Origin: an uncultured Ruminococcus sp.
Lineage (GTDB): Bacteria; Bacillota; Clostridia; Oscillospirales; Ruminococcaceae
DNA length: 52,764 bases
Assembly (NCBI GenBank): GCA_934474025.1
Contig: CAKSMF010000009.1
Span: 1-52,764, forward strand
Direction: 5' to 3'
In this document: positions 40,636 to 49,740 of the stretch, in pieces
Position numbering within the stretch: the first letter of the stretch is position 1
Layout: each line of letters opens with the position of its first letter
Translations under genes and position numbers: made by a program
Notes under the pieces: generated by a model
Databases searched by the model: none
Told to the model about the DNA's origin: nothing
What the model saw: only the letters and a program-made list of their open reading frames with translations

Positions 40636-43470
40636 ATGAAAACTGATAAAAAACGAAGTTTTAAGGGTGCGGTACTCCTTACAGTAGTATCGGTAATGTC
40701 CCTGCTGATAGTATTTCTTACGGGTACTCTTGTGCTTGCTACTGCTGCAAACAACAGAGCTCAAAAATCTTATTCCTCTTCACAGGCTAACTACACCGCA
40801 AGAGCCGCTATTGACGGTATTCTTGCGGCAATAGGGCAAGATGAAGATTTCGCTCAATCCGTAGGTTCTGTCAGTGCCACAAGTCCGAGCCTTACTATAG
40901 ATGTACAAATGGATTCCTCCATTAATGGCATGGGTAATGTTCAGAGTGCACGTGTTGAATATGAAGGTTCACAGAAATTCTTTGATTCAGACGAAAATGA
41001 ATGGATTGACAAAGACCTTCTTTCAGTTTCAGCAGATGTATTATATGCCGGCGAAGTAAAAACTGTAAAAGCATATCTTCTTAAAAATCCTCCGGAAAAT
41101 ATAGTTAATTCCAGTGGTGGCGGTGGTTTCGTAACTGTTGGTAGTGCATCATTAGGAAACCATACCAACTCATTTGGTGGTACATATCTTGGAATAGGCA
41201 TGGAAAAAGGCAAGAGATTTTACGATAGTGCAAGTACAGGTGTAACACACCCAATCTTAGGCGATGTTACTCTTGACCAAAGACTTTACCTTAATGTTCC
41301 AGATGGTACAGCTTTAGAAACACTTCCAAGTGGTAAAGAGGGCTACAATGTATATAATGATATCAGAAAATCATATGGCACAATAATTCCGGTATTTTCA
41401 CCTCAGAACAATCAGACTTTTGAAGCTCCTGCTGTTATAAATGGTAACTTCTATATTGGTAACCATTCTGAACTTATTATTCCGACTAAAGGCACTGGTA
41501 TGTCAATATGGGGCAACATGACTGTAAATAACTCTTTTGACATATCTTCAGTAAACGTTAATATCACTGACAGTTATGTAAGACAGCCGGGCGAAAGTGA
41601 TGACGAATACAACGCAAGAAAAAATCGTGCTATTAAACAGTTCAATGAAATTCCTTATGTTTTCGTTGATGGTGAATTATCACTTAATGAAGGCATTATA
41701 TTAGGCAGAAATTATCTTCCGCTTAATATCTTTGCAGGAAGATTAAGACAGTATACAGGCAATCCATCTTCAATATATGCTAATATCTATTGTCAGGACG
41801 AAAATGAAACCTCTGTACTTCAAGGTAACGGCGGAGGTACAAAGCTTTATAAATTCGCTGATTCTGTTATCAGTCAGACAGAAGACCTTCCATATGGTAT
41901 CAGCGGAAACTTTGCAACAAAAGGTAGTGTTCAGGTAACAGGTATAGTAAAAATTGAAGGCGATTTACTTGTTGACCATGACCTTACTATTGAAAGCGGT
42001 TCAAGACTTGAAGTTAATGGTAATGTCGCTGTAGGCGGTACTCTTAATTGCAATGGCGAAATGAATGTATCAGGTTCTATTGCAGCGGATTCTGCTATGG
42101 GTAATAGAATTGTACCAAATACAGGTGCAAAGAAAATGACTGCTGATAATTCTCAGGAACTTTATGAAGAACATACAGAAACTTATAACGCTGTTCTTGT
42201 TAAAAATGTAGTTATTAATCGTGGTGGCTGGACACAGGGAATTCCTTATGCATGGCTCAATAAAGATGCTATAACTGAATATGGTATTCCTGATTCAGAC
42301 AGTGACGGCATTATCGACAACAATGTATATGACTTTGGTTATGGAACAATGGTAAATCCTGCTTTTGTAATTCAGGAAATGTGGTCTCTTGGTGAAGATG
42401 AACACACTGTTACAATGACTTATGATGAAACTACATGGATTAACAGAGACGATGGTTCTGTTACTACAAATGAAAATGACACCTATGAAATAGCTGGTTA
42501 CACTTATGACGGTTCTAAAACTATTGACCCAACTTCATTATACAAAAGTATGCATGACGGTGTAATTTATCCGAGAAACGCTGAAAAAACTGTAATACTT
42601 GGATTCGAGGAAATCGGCGACGGAACTCCTGTTTCAGCATCAAAGGTTGTAAGAACAGTTGACGAAATTGAAACTGATTACAATTTCGGTGCATCAGCTA
42701 TTACTGAAATTCCTAAGGACAGCAGTGACCCTACAAAACTTAAAACAGATGCATTGACAGTTACAGATTCATTTGGCGGACGCTCAATTCATGTATCAGG
42801 AGACTGCACACTTAAAGGAAACTTTAATGGCAAGGATATAATTATTGACGCAACTTCAACTGATACATGGGTAAGACTTGACCCTACATTCAGCTTGTCA
42901 AACGGTTCAAGAATCATTTATGATGATACAACCGGTACTGGCGAACTTAAAATCTTTGTTGAAGGTCAGGTTTACATGAACGGCAGTGGTTGTGCAATTA
43001 TTACAAAATCTTATGACCAGGCACTTTTCCATTCACATGGTGATTATCAGATTAACATTTATAAGAATGTAAATAAAATCGCTGGTGCAACAGAACTTGA
43101 ATGCCCAAGAATCACTATATATTCACGTAAACCTGCTGAAGGTGAGACAAAACCAAAAATTCAGATTAACAACATGGGTATAGTTACTGCATCAATTGAA
43201 GCTCCTTATATGGAATTCGGTATACAGGACGTTGCTCACTTTACAGCAAATAGAATTTATTACAACGGCAAAGACCTTTTAGACCTTTCTGACAGAGGAA
43301 ACAGACGTATCGGCGTAATTGGTACTCTTAACGTAGGTGAACTTGTAAGTGCCGGAAATAACTGGGACTTCCTTTATGTTCCAAGAAATGTCGGAGCAAC
43401 TCCACCACCTTTAGACCCTGGCGGAGCTGGTGACCTTAAGTTTGTTGTTACCTATTATGAAGGATTTTAA
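40636..43470 (+). CDS. Large PilX-like pilus-associated protein with beta-helix region
   Basis: A 944-residue surface protein. The N-terminus (KGAVLLTVVSVMSLLIVFLTGTLVLATAANNRAQKS) is like PilX-type minor pilins: a glycine before a long hydrophobic helix, without the usual Glu5. Middle parts (about 270-500) consist of short Gly/Asn-rich strands typical of polymer-forming or beta-helix domains (EGDLLVDHDLTIESGSRLEVNGNV). A Ca-binding-like DSDSDGIIDN lies near 555. It is in the pilus operon between pilO and the prepilins, so a tip adhesin or minor-pilin role is likely but inferred. Confidence 0.75.
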   Translation: MKTDKKRSFKGAVLLTVVSVMSLLIVFLTGTLVLATAANNRAQKSYSSSQANYTARAAIDGILAAIGQDEDFAQSVGSVSATSPSLTIDVQMDSSINGMGNVQSARVEYEGSQKFFDSDENEWIDKDLLSVSADVLYAGEVKTVKAYLLKNPPENIVNSSGGGGFVTVGSASLGNHTNSFGGTYLGIGMEKGKRFYDSASTGVTHPILGDVTLDQRLYLNVPDGTALETLPSGKEGYNVYNDIRKSYGTIIPVFSPQNNQTFEAPAVINGNFYIGNHSELIIPTKGTGMSIWGNMTVNNSFDISSVNVNITDSYVRQPGESDDEYNARKNRAIKQFNEIPYVFVDGELSLNEGIILGRNYLPLNIFAGRLRQYTGNPSSIYANIYCQDENETSVLQGNGGGTKLYKFADSVISQTEDLPYGISGNFATKGSVQVTGIVKIEGDLLVDHDLTIESGSRLEVNGNVAVGGTLNCNGEMNVSGSIAADSAMGNRIVPNTGAKKMTADNSQELYEEHTETYNAVLVKNVVINRGGWTQGIPYAWLNKDAITEYGIPDSDSDGIIDNNVYDFGYGTMVNPAFVIQEMWSLGEDEHTVTMTYDETTWINRDDGSVTTNENDTYEIAGYTYDGSKTIDPTSLYKSMHDGVIYPRNAEKTVILGFEEIGDGTPVSASKVVRTVDEIETDYNFGASAITEIPKDSSDPTKLKTDALTVTDSFGGRSIHVSGDCTLKGNFNGKDIIIDATSTDTWVRLDPTFSLSNGSRIIYDDTTGTGELKIFVEGQVYMNGSGCAIITKSYDQALFHSHGDYQINIYKNVNKIAGATELECPRITIYSRKPAEGETKPKIQINNMGIVTASIEAPYMEFGIQDVAHFTANRIYYNGKDLLDLSDRGNRRIGVIGTLNVGELVSAGNNWDFLYVPRNVGATPPPLDPGGAGDLKFVVTYYEGF

Positions 43471-43482
43471 TGGAGGTGTGCT

Positions 43483-43896
43483 ATGAATAACAAAAATAAT
43501 AAAAAATCACGCAAAAAGCGTGGTATGACTCTTGTTGAAGTTATTATTTCAATTGCTGTTATGGCAGTGCTTGCACTTCTCCTTACAACAATAGGCGTTA
43601 CTATTGACAATTACAGAAAAGATACTAAAGCTCGGAATCAGAAAATCGCCATTGAATCACCTGTCGCTGAAGTACAGGACAGAAACAAGGGTGTCGGTTC
43701 ATCTGGTAAAGGAAATCTTATTACAGATGACTATAACATAACAGTTTCTGCAAATGGCAATGTTGTTGATGTTAAAGGCAAGCTTTACAGCACAAATGAA
43801 GATTTAACTGATACAGGTACTGTTGATGCCGACGGCGAACCTATTTATACCGGCGACATAGCTAAACATTTCAAGTTTGTATATATAAAGCCATAG
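43483..43896 (+). CDS. Prepilin-like protein (minor pilin)
   Basis: The 137-residue protein has a long basic leader (KNNKKSRKKRG) ending at the prepilin peptidase site RG-MTLVEVI, with Glu5, followed by the hydrophobic helix IISIAVMAVLALLLTTIGV. The rest is a small beta domain. It lies between the PilX-like gene and another prepilin, which suggests a minor pilin that primes assembly. GGAGG precedes the ATG. Confidence 0.9.
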   Translation: MNNKNNKKSRKKRGMTLVEVIISIAVMAVLALLLTTIGVTIDNYRKDTKARNQKIAIESPVAEVQDRNKGVGSSGKGNLITDDYNITVSANGNVVDVKGKLYSTNEDLTDTGTVDADGEPIYTGDIAKHFKFVYIKP

Positions 43897-43906
43897 GAGG
43901 AAAAGA

Positions 43907-44977
43907 ATGAAAAACAAAAAAAATCTCAAAGGCTTTACACTTGTTGAACTTATAGTTGTTATGGCAGTTTTTGGTATAATTATGCTTGGTGCTATGAGGT
44001 TTCTTGACCCAGTAAGCAAAATGATGAAAGGGGCATCACTTCAGGAAGCAAATTCTGCTGTCGTTGACAATGTAAAGCGTTATTTTGAAGGTACTTTACG
44101 TTATGCAAATGCCATTGATGTATATGGCGGTTGTAACAATACTTTTGACGAAAGAAGTGCAGTTGTAGACTTTGTCGATGATTATTACACTAACAGAGCT
44201 GATTCAAATGACAATCCGGTAAAAGTTAATGTTCATGTTATGACTATTCATAATGATTCTGACGGAACTTTTTCCGGAGGAGAAATTACCGAAAGTATGT
44301 ATAAAGTTCAGTCTGGATACACTTATAAAGTATGGGATACAAGCGGTGCTGTTCCTGTATGGACTTATGCAGACCCGTCTAATCCTGACAGAGTGAATTC
44401 TTCTATTATAGGTTCTCCTGTTTATGAAGACAAGAAAGTTATAAACGAAGTATATTACAAGGATTATTCAATGTTTATTACTCTCGGTTATAATGAAATG
44501 CACGCTGCAAATGACGTTTCTAAAACTGAATTGCCTGCTGAACTTGGTTCAAAAAGAAATGAACACTATTTCGGACGTATTACACCTGTTGCTGACCATA
44601 CTTTTAGTCAAAATATGTTTGCATTTACTTTTACAACATACAAAAATGACAAGGACGGAAGCGGAAACTCTATTTACCGTCGTACAGTAGGTTCAGAAGA
44701 ATTGTTTGTTTCACCTTATTCATCTGCAAATGCTTCTCTTGCACTCATGAATATCAATTCTGCTTTTGGTGATAAAAACCGTGCAAGCCTTGGTTTCTGT
44801 CCTGAAAGACGCAACGGTTCAGACGGTACTAATTCATACAATCATGCTAATCCGGTTACAAGTGATGGCAAGGTTGTTTATGAAGCAAATCCATATGTTG
44901 CATCAGGATACTTTGATTATATTCAGAAAACAGATGGAAATGACATCTATATAATTTATACTATTCCTGAAAATTAA
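43907..44977 (+). CDS. Large prepilin-like protein (minor pilin)
   Basis: A 356-residue protein with a class III signal: KG-FTLVELIVVMAVFGIIML with Glu5, cleaved by PilD. The globular part is much larger than in a major pilin, so it is probably a tip or minor pilin (PilW/PilV-like). It contains repeated Asn/Asp/Tyr-rich strands without a known domain. It is the last gene of the operon before a bidirectional terminator. Confidence 0.9.
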   Translation: MKNKKNLKGFTLVELIVVMAVFGIIMLGAMRFLDPVSKMMKGASLQEANSAVVDNVKRYFEGTLRYANAIDVYGGCNNTFDERSAVVDFVDDYYTNRADSNDNPVKVNVHVMTIHNDSDGTFSGGEITESMYKVQSGYTYKVWDTSGAVPVWTYADPSNPDRVNSSIIGSPVYEDKKVINEVYYKDYSMFITLGYNEMHAANDVSKTELPAELGSKRNEHYFGRITPVADHTFSQNMFAFTFTTYKNDKDGSGNSIYRRTVGSEELFVSPYSSANASLALMNINSAFGDKNRASLGFCPERRNGSDGTNSYNHANPVTSDGKVVYEANPYVASGYFDYIQKTDGNDIYIIYTIPEN

Positions 44978-44993
44978 TCTATCTACAAAAAAA

Positions 44994-45036
44994 ACAGGCA
45001 GTAGTCTTATATATACTGCTGCCTGTAATATTTTTT
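44994..45036. terminator. Bidirectional terminator between pilin gene and pilD
   Basis: ACAGGCAG (44994-45001) pairs with CTGCCTGT (45019-45026), extended inside by TAGT/ACTG. The plus strand continues AATATTTTTT; the minus strand ends in a TTTTTTT run. Confidence 0.85.
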
Positions 45037-45044
45037 GATGATTT

Positions 45045-45884
45045 TTACTGAACCGGAGCAGTCAGTAAATTTAAGTACCATTGTGCAATATCATTACCCC
45101 ATAAAGCTCCTATTGCTATTCCTACTGAAAGAAATGGCCCGAATGCGAATTTTGATTCACCGGAAATAATTTTGTTTATCAGTCCGGCAACAGCACCAAT
45201 TATAATTCCAAGAAATGCTGAAACGATAATAGCCTTTGTTCCGAGGTAAGCACCAGCAACAATCATTAAAAGTGTATCGCCAAGTTCAATGGCACGGAAA
45301 TCTTCTCCAAATTTCTTTTTGATGAAACCACGGCTTACTTCTCCAATAATGAAAAATGGTACACTTATTATTAAGGCACCGATAATACGCTGTTCAATAG
45401 TTGATTGGTCAGTGAAAATCTGTGACGGAATTACAAGCAAGGCTATCATGCCCAGTATTCTTTCGTCGATTTCCATAGTATCCCAGTCCATAAATCCTAC
45501 AATTATAAGCAGTGACATGAGAATACAGGTTATTATGGATTCAGCATTGATATCAAAAACCCAGAAAGTCAATACAAAAAGTAGTCCGTTAAGACTTTCT
45601 ACAATAGGATATCTTGGAGAAATCTTTTCTCCACAGCTATGACATTTTCCTTTAAGTGCAAGCCAACTGAATACAGGTATCAAATCTCTTGCACGTATTT
45701 TTGCACCACAGGTCATACAGTGCGATGAACGCTTTATCAAAGATTCATTGCGGGGAAGTCTCAATATAACAACATTAAGAAAACTTCCTATACTTATACC
45801 AAACAAAAATACCATAGTGTAAAACGAAATCTTGAATAACGGCGAAACAAATTCGTCATGAAGCATATTTGCAAATTCACCCAT
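45045..45884 (-). CDS. pilD: Prepilin peptidase
   Basis: PilD cuts the leader from prepilins and methylates the new N-terminus. The 279-residue protein has eight-helix topology, the GSFLNVVILRLPR start, two CxxC pairs (HCMTCGAK and KCHSCGEK), PRYPIVESLNG, and two aspartates: one in GFMDWDTMEID and one in ELGDTLLM. The second site is normally GxGDxK; the Lys is Leu here. Transcription is opposite to the rest of the locus. Confidence 0.93.
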   Translation of the reverse strand: MGEFANMLHDEFVSPLFKISFYTMVFLFGISIGSFLNVVILRLPRNESLIKRSSHCMTCGAKIRARDLIPVFSWLALKGKCHSCGEKISPRYPIVESLNGLLFVLTFWVFDINAESIITCILMSLLIIVGFMDWDTMEIDERILGMIALLVIPSQIFTDQSTIEQRIIGALIISVPFFIIGEVSRGFIKKKFGEDFRAIELGDTLLMIVAGAYLGTKAIIVSAFLGIIIGAVAGLINKIISGESKFAFGPFLSVGIAIGALWGNDIAQWYLNLLTAPVQ

Positions 45885-45925
45885 TTTGTTTTACCCTCCT
45901 TTACATTAATATAGTGACATTTTTA

Positions 45926-45953
45926 ATTATAACATAATTTCTGAAAAATTCAA
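45926..45953 (-). promoter_or_regulatory. Promoter for pilD
   Basis: On the minus strand TTGAAT (45953-45948), 16 bases, TATAAT (45931-45926), with an extended -10 TGT. Confidence 0.65.
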
Positions 45954-45972
45954 GTAAATTTTAAAAGTTTGT

Positions 45973-45996
45973 TTTCATATCTGCAAATATATGAAA
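45973..45996. promoter_or_regulatory. Palindrome upstream of pilB
   Basis: TTTCATAT (45973-45980) and ATATGAAA (45989-45996) form a perfect 8-bp inverted repeat with an 8-bp spacer, 33 bases before the pilB ATG. It has the form of a dimeric regulator site. I could not place a convincing pilB promoter. Confidence 0.45.
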
Positions 45997-46029
45997 GCAT
46001 ACTTTATCAATAAAGAGCGGAGGTCTTTT

Positions 46030-47709
46030 ATGAAAAACGAAAGAATAGGCGATTACTTAGTTGGTCAGGGACTTATCAATCAGGAACAGCTTATGAAAGT
46101 TCTTGAAGTTCAGAAAGAATCCAACGGAGCTAAAAAATTTGGTGACGTTGTTGTTGAACTTGGTTTTATGTCCGAAGTGAACTTTACTAAAGCACTTGCC
46201 GGAAAAATGAATGTTAAATACGTTGACCTTGATGCAATAGATATAAATATTGATGCGGTTAACAAAATACCAGAAGCACTCGCAAGAAAACATACTGTTA
46301 TTGCTATTGCTATTACAGGTAAGCGTCTTACAGTAGCTACAAATGACCCTGTTAACTTCAACATATTTGAAGAAATTAAAATTGCAACCGGTACAGACTG
46401 TATTCCTGTTCTTGCTACCACTACAGCTATCAATAAGGCTATTGGTAAACTTTATTCAATGCAGAACGTTGACAGCGTTGTTGACAGTATCGCAGCTCTT
46501 AATGGCGGAGATAACGGAAACATGGAGGACGAAGAGTCAAAAGACAGAGTTGAAAGTGCTCCTATCGTTAAACTTGCTACAACTATTATTGAAAACTCTT
46601 ATCGTGCAGATGCTACCGATATTCACATTGAACCATTTAAAACATATACAAGAATTCGTATCCGTGTAAATGGTGACCTCGTTGAACTTATGAACATTTC
46701 AAGTACTGTACATAGTGCTCTTACAACTCGTCTTAAACTTATCAGCGGTATGAACATCGCTGAAAAGAGAATACCTCAGGACGGACGTTTTACACAGGAA
46801 GTAGACGGAACAACTCTTGATGTCCGTGTATCTTCACTTCCTATGGTAAACGGTGAAAAAATAGTTATACGTATTCTTTCAACTGGTCAGATTGCACTTC
46901 GTAAGATTACCGATTTAGGTATGTCGGATTATAACTACCAGTTGTTTGAATCAATGCTCCGAGTACCTCACGGAGTTATACTTGTTACCGGTCCTACTGG
47001 TTCTGGTAAAACTACTACTCTTTATGCCGCTCTCGGTGAACTCGCTAAACCTAATGTAAACGTTATCACTGTTGAAGACCCTGTCGAAAAAGCTATTGAC
47101 GGTATCAATCAATGTCAGGTTAATGTAAAAGCCGGAATGACTTTCGCTGCTGCACTTCGTTCAATTCTCCGTCAGGACCCTGATATTGTTATGATAGGTG
47201 AAATGCGTGATACTGAAACTGCTGATATTGGTATCCGTGCCGCTATCACCGGACACCTTGTATTATCAACACTTCATACAAATGACGCCGCTTCAACTGT
47301 TGTTCGTCTTATAGATATGGGAGTTGCTCCTTATATGGTTGCTACTTCACTTATCGGTGTTATTGCACAGCGACTTATTAAAGTACTTTGTCCTGCCTGC
47401 AAACAGCCCATTATGTCCACAGAAGAAGAAAGCGAACTTATGGGCGTTAGTCAACCTATACAAATTTACAAGCCTGTTGGTTGTCCCGAATGCAACAATA
47501 CGGGATACAGAGGCAGAACTGCTATTCATGAAATAATTCACTGTACTGCTAAAGTTTCGCAGATTATTGCGTCAGGTGGCGGTAAAGAGGAAATCGAAGA
47601 AGCCGCTAAAAACAACGGTACAAAGCTTCTCCGTGACAATGCGGCAGAACTCGTTATTGCGGGACAAACTTCTATAGATGAACTCGTAAGAACTACGTTC
47701 TCAGTGTAA
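46030..47709 (+). CDS. pilB: Pilus assembly ATPase
   Basis: PilB powers pilus extension. The 559-residue protein has an N-terminal MshEN-type domain (IGDYLVGQGLINQEQLMKVL), the GspE N2 region, and the C-terminal ATPase with Walker A GPTGSGKTTTLYAALGE, the Asp box, Walker B PDIVMIGEMRDTETAD, His box HLVLSTLHTNDAAST and the zinc tetracysteine (LCPACK ... GCPECNNTGYRG). The ATG at 46030 follows GCGGAGG; 13 upstream in-frame codons have no ribosome site. Confidence 0.97.
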   Translation: MKNERIGDYLVGQGLINQEQLMKVLEVQKESNGAKKFGDVVVELGFMSEVNFTKALAGKMNVKYVDLDAIDINIDAVNKIPEALARKHTVIAIAITGKRLTVATNDPVNFNIFEEIKIATGTDCIPVLATTTAINKAIGKLYSMQNVDSVVDSIAALNGGDNGNMEDEESKDRVESAPIVKLATTIIENSYRADATDIHIEPFKTYTRIRIRVNGDLVELMNISSTVHSALTTRLKLISGMNIAEKRIPQDGRFTQEVDGTTLDVRVSSLPMVNGEKIVIRILSTGQIALRKITDLGMSDYNYQLFESMLRVPHGVILVTGPTGSGKTTTLYAALGELAKPNVNVITVEDPVEKAIDGINQCQVNVKAGMTFAAALRSILRQDPDIVMIGEMRDTETADIGIRAAITGHLVLSTLHTNDAASTVVRLIDMGVAPYMVATSLIGVIAQRLIKVLCPACKQPIMSTEEESELMGVSQPIQIYKPVGCPECNNTGYRGRTAIHEIIHCTAKVSQIIASGGGKEEIEEAAKNNGTKLLRDNAAELVIAGQTSIDELVRTTFSV

Positions 47710-47739
47710 TTTATATATAATCAGGGAGGTTATAATTTT

Positions 47740-48831
47740 ATGGGAGTAATCGAAATTAACAGAATACTCGATGAAGTAAGACTTCTGGGTTGTTCAGACT
47801 TGCATTTTACTTACGGAATAACTCCGGTTGTACGTCTTAACGGTTCACTCAGAACTATGGGTACACGTTATCCGGTTATGGACGAGGAAGAAATACTTGA
47901 TGTTGTACATCAGATGACAAATGAAACTCAACAGACAAGTGTTAACCAACATCATGATACAGACTTTTCTTTTCAGACAAGAAGTGGTTACCGTCACCGT
48001 GTAAATGTGTATTTCCAGAAAGGTAAACCAGCTATTGCTATACGTCTTCTTAGAAATGATATTCCGACACTTGAGGATTTGTCTTTGCCTCCGATTCTTT
48101 CGGAGTTTGCAATGCGTCCACGTGGTCTTATACTCGTAACAGGTCCTACAGGTTCAGGTAAGTCAACAACACTTGCCGGTATGATGGACTTCATTAATGT
48201 AAGCAGAAGTGCTCATATCATCACTGTTGAAGACCCTATAGAATACGTTCACGAACACAAAAGATGCATGGTCAATCAGAGAGAAATAGGCGATGACGTA
48301 CCAAGCTTTGCACTTGCCCTCAGAGCTGCCCTCCGTGAAGACCCTGACGTTATCCTCGTAGGAGAAATGCGTGACTTTGAAACAATTCAGGCAGCCGTTA
48401 CAGCCGCTGAAACCGGTCACCTTGTTATGAGTACACTTCATACTACAAGTGCATCTGATACTATCAACCGTATTATTGACGTTTATCCGGAACATCAGCA
48501 GAATCAGATTCGTACACAGCTTGCTAATAACCTTGTTGCCGTAATTTCACAGACACTTATTCCGAAAAAGGACGGTACAGGTCGTATTGCTGTTCAGGAA
48601 ATCCTTAACGTTACAGATGCTATTTCCGCAATGATTCGTGATAATAAAATTCATCTTATACAGTCTGCTATTCAGACCGGTAAACAGTCAGGAATGCAGG
48701 CACTTGACATGGAACTTGCTAAATTCGTTCATGGCGGAGTTATCAATGAAGTTGATGCTCTTGAAAAATGTCTTGATAAACAGGAATTTTATAGATTCCT
48801 TGCACAGCTTGGCGGAGCTCCGAAACAATAA
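47740..48831 (+). CDS. pilT: Pilus retraction ATPase
   Basis: PilT powers retraction and so twitching. The 363-residue protein has the PAS-like N-terminal domain (LGCSDLHFTYGITPVVRLNG), Walker A GPTGSGKSTTLAGMM, Walker B PDVILVGEMRDFETIQ, His box HLVMSTLHTTSASDTINR and the AIRxLIR-like segment AIRLLRNDIPTLEDL. It lacks the zinc cysteines of PilB, as expected. AGGGAGG precedes the ATG, 30 bases after pilB. Confidence 0.97.
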   Translation: MGVIEINRILDEVRLLGCSDLHFTYGITPVVRLNGSLRTMGTRYPVMDEEEILDVVHQMTNETQQTSVNQHHDTDFSFQTRSGYRHRVNVYFQKGKPAIAIRLLRNDIPTLEDLSLPPILSEFAMRPRGLILVTGPTGSGKSTTLAGMMDFINVSRSAHIITVEDPIEYVHEHKRCMVNQREIGDDVPSFALALRAALREDPDVILVGEMRDFETIQAAVTAAETGHLVMSTLHTTSASDTINRIIDVYPEHQQNQIRTQLANNLVAVISQTLIPKKDGTGRIAVQEILNVTDAISAMIRDNKIHLIQSAIQTGKQSGMQALDMELAKFVHGGVINEVDALEKCLDKQEFYRFLAQLGGAPKQ

Positions 48832-49009
48832 AATAATATTTGATTTATACATCAAGTATAGCAAAATATAGTGTGACAATACAAATATTAATTGTTTTAA
48901 CTTATTCACTTATGATTGTGCAAACTGATTAAATTATGCAAAACTGCTACCCTATAAAGAGTTTATATGTAGAAATTGACTGCTGGAAGAATTTTTTTTC
49001 AAAAAAATA

Positions 49010-49183
49010 TTGACATTTTGTGAATTGAGTGGTATACTAATATCATGGTAAAGGAGTCACAGAGAAATATTTAAATAAAGATTAAATAGAGATTAAAGCT
49101 TTGTTAAAACTTTCTGTATATCGTGACTATGTACGTATTGGTTTATATACCATAGAGAATATTTGTTAAGGAGGTTTTCTTTT
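49010..49183 (+). promoter_or_regulatory. Promoter and structured leader of pilA1
   Basis: TTGACA-N17-TATACT (49010-49038) is followed by a ~140-base leader. ATGGTA (49045-49050) pairs with TACCAT (49148-49153), and AGTCAC (49055-49060) with GTGACT (49123-49128), nested. This encloses the 5' end and would be expected to stabilise the mRNA. AAGGAGG lies 10 bases before the ATG. The stretch 48832-49009 shows only a weak hairpin (TTGAT/ATCAA) after pilT. Confidence 0.75.
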
Positions 49184-49666
49184 ATGAAAACAACTAAAAA
49201 AGGTTTTACACTTATCGAACTTATCGTAGTTATTGCTATCATCGGCGTACTTGCTGCTATCCTCGTTCCTTCAATGCTTGGATATGTAAAGAAGTCTAAG
49301 ATTCAGGGTGCTAACTCTACAGCTTCAACACTTGCTAAGGCTGCTAACTCTGCTGTAACAGACCTCGACGAAGAAGATAAAGCTCCTGCTGATGGTACTG
49401 TTAAGGGTACTGATTGTACTGCTGCTGCTACTAATACTGAAGTTGCTGATTCTATCAATACTTTCTTCAATGACTTCAAAGACCTTGGTGATAATGCTGC
49501 TGTACAGTTTAAGGATGGTGTATGTATTGCCGCTGCTGTTACAAGTGGTGCATATTACGGTACATATCCAGCAGTATACACAGCTAAGAACTGGAAGACA
49601 ACTGGTTATGAACCAGGTTCTCTTGATGATGCTCTTGCTGCTGCTGTTACTAAGGCTACAACATGA
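49184..49666 (+). CDS. pilA: Major type IV pilin (pilA1)
   Basis: The 160-residue prepilin has a short leader MKTTKKG, the cut site G-FTLIE with Glu5, and the pilin helix FTLIELIVVIAIIGVLAAIL. The globular part is Ala/Thr/Asp-rich with two cysteines that could form a disulfide. A strong promoter, a structured leader, a strong ribosome site and a following terminator suggest it is the most expressed pilin. The first ~35 residues are nearly identical to pilA2, pointing to duplication. Confidence 0.95.
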   Translation: MKTTKKGFTLIELIVVIAIIGVLAAILVPSMLGYVKKSKIQGANSTASTLAKAANSAVTDLDEEDKAPADGTVKGTDCTAAATNTEVADSINTFFNDFKDLGDNAAVQFKDGVCIAAAVTSGAYYGTYPAVYTAKNWKTTGYEPGSLDDALAAAVTKATT

Positions 49667-49699
49667 TTTTGAATCTGATTTGATGATTAATAATATTAA

Positions 49700-49727
49700 C
49701 CTCTCTCATACCGGGAGAGGTTTTTTT
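49700..49727 (+). terminator. Terminator after pilA1
   Basis: CCTCTC (49700-49705) pairs with GAGAGG (49715-49720), followed by TTTTTTT. Only 14 bases separate its T-run from the S41 protease start, so the protease is probably expressed by read-through. Confidence 0.88.
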
Positions 49728-49740
49728 ATGAGGTGATATA

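Noticed and set aside
49045..49074. Short leader peptide frame (ATG GTA AAG GAG ...) before pilA1
   Set aside because: It begins essentially at the predicted transcript start without a ribosome site; the pairing of these bases is a better explanation.
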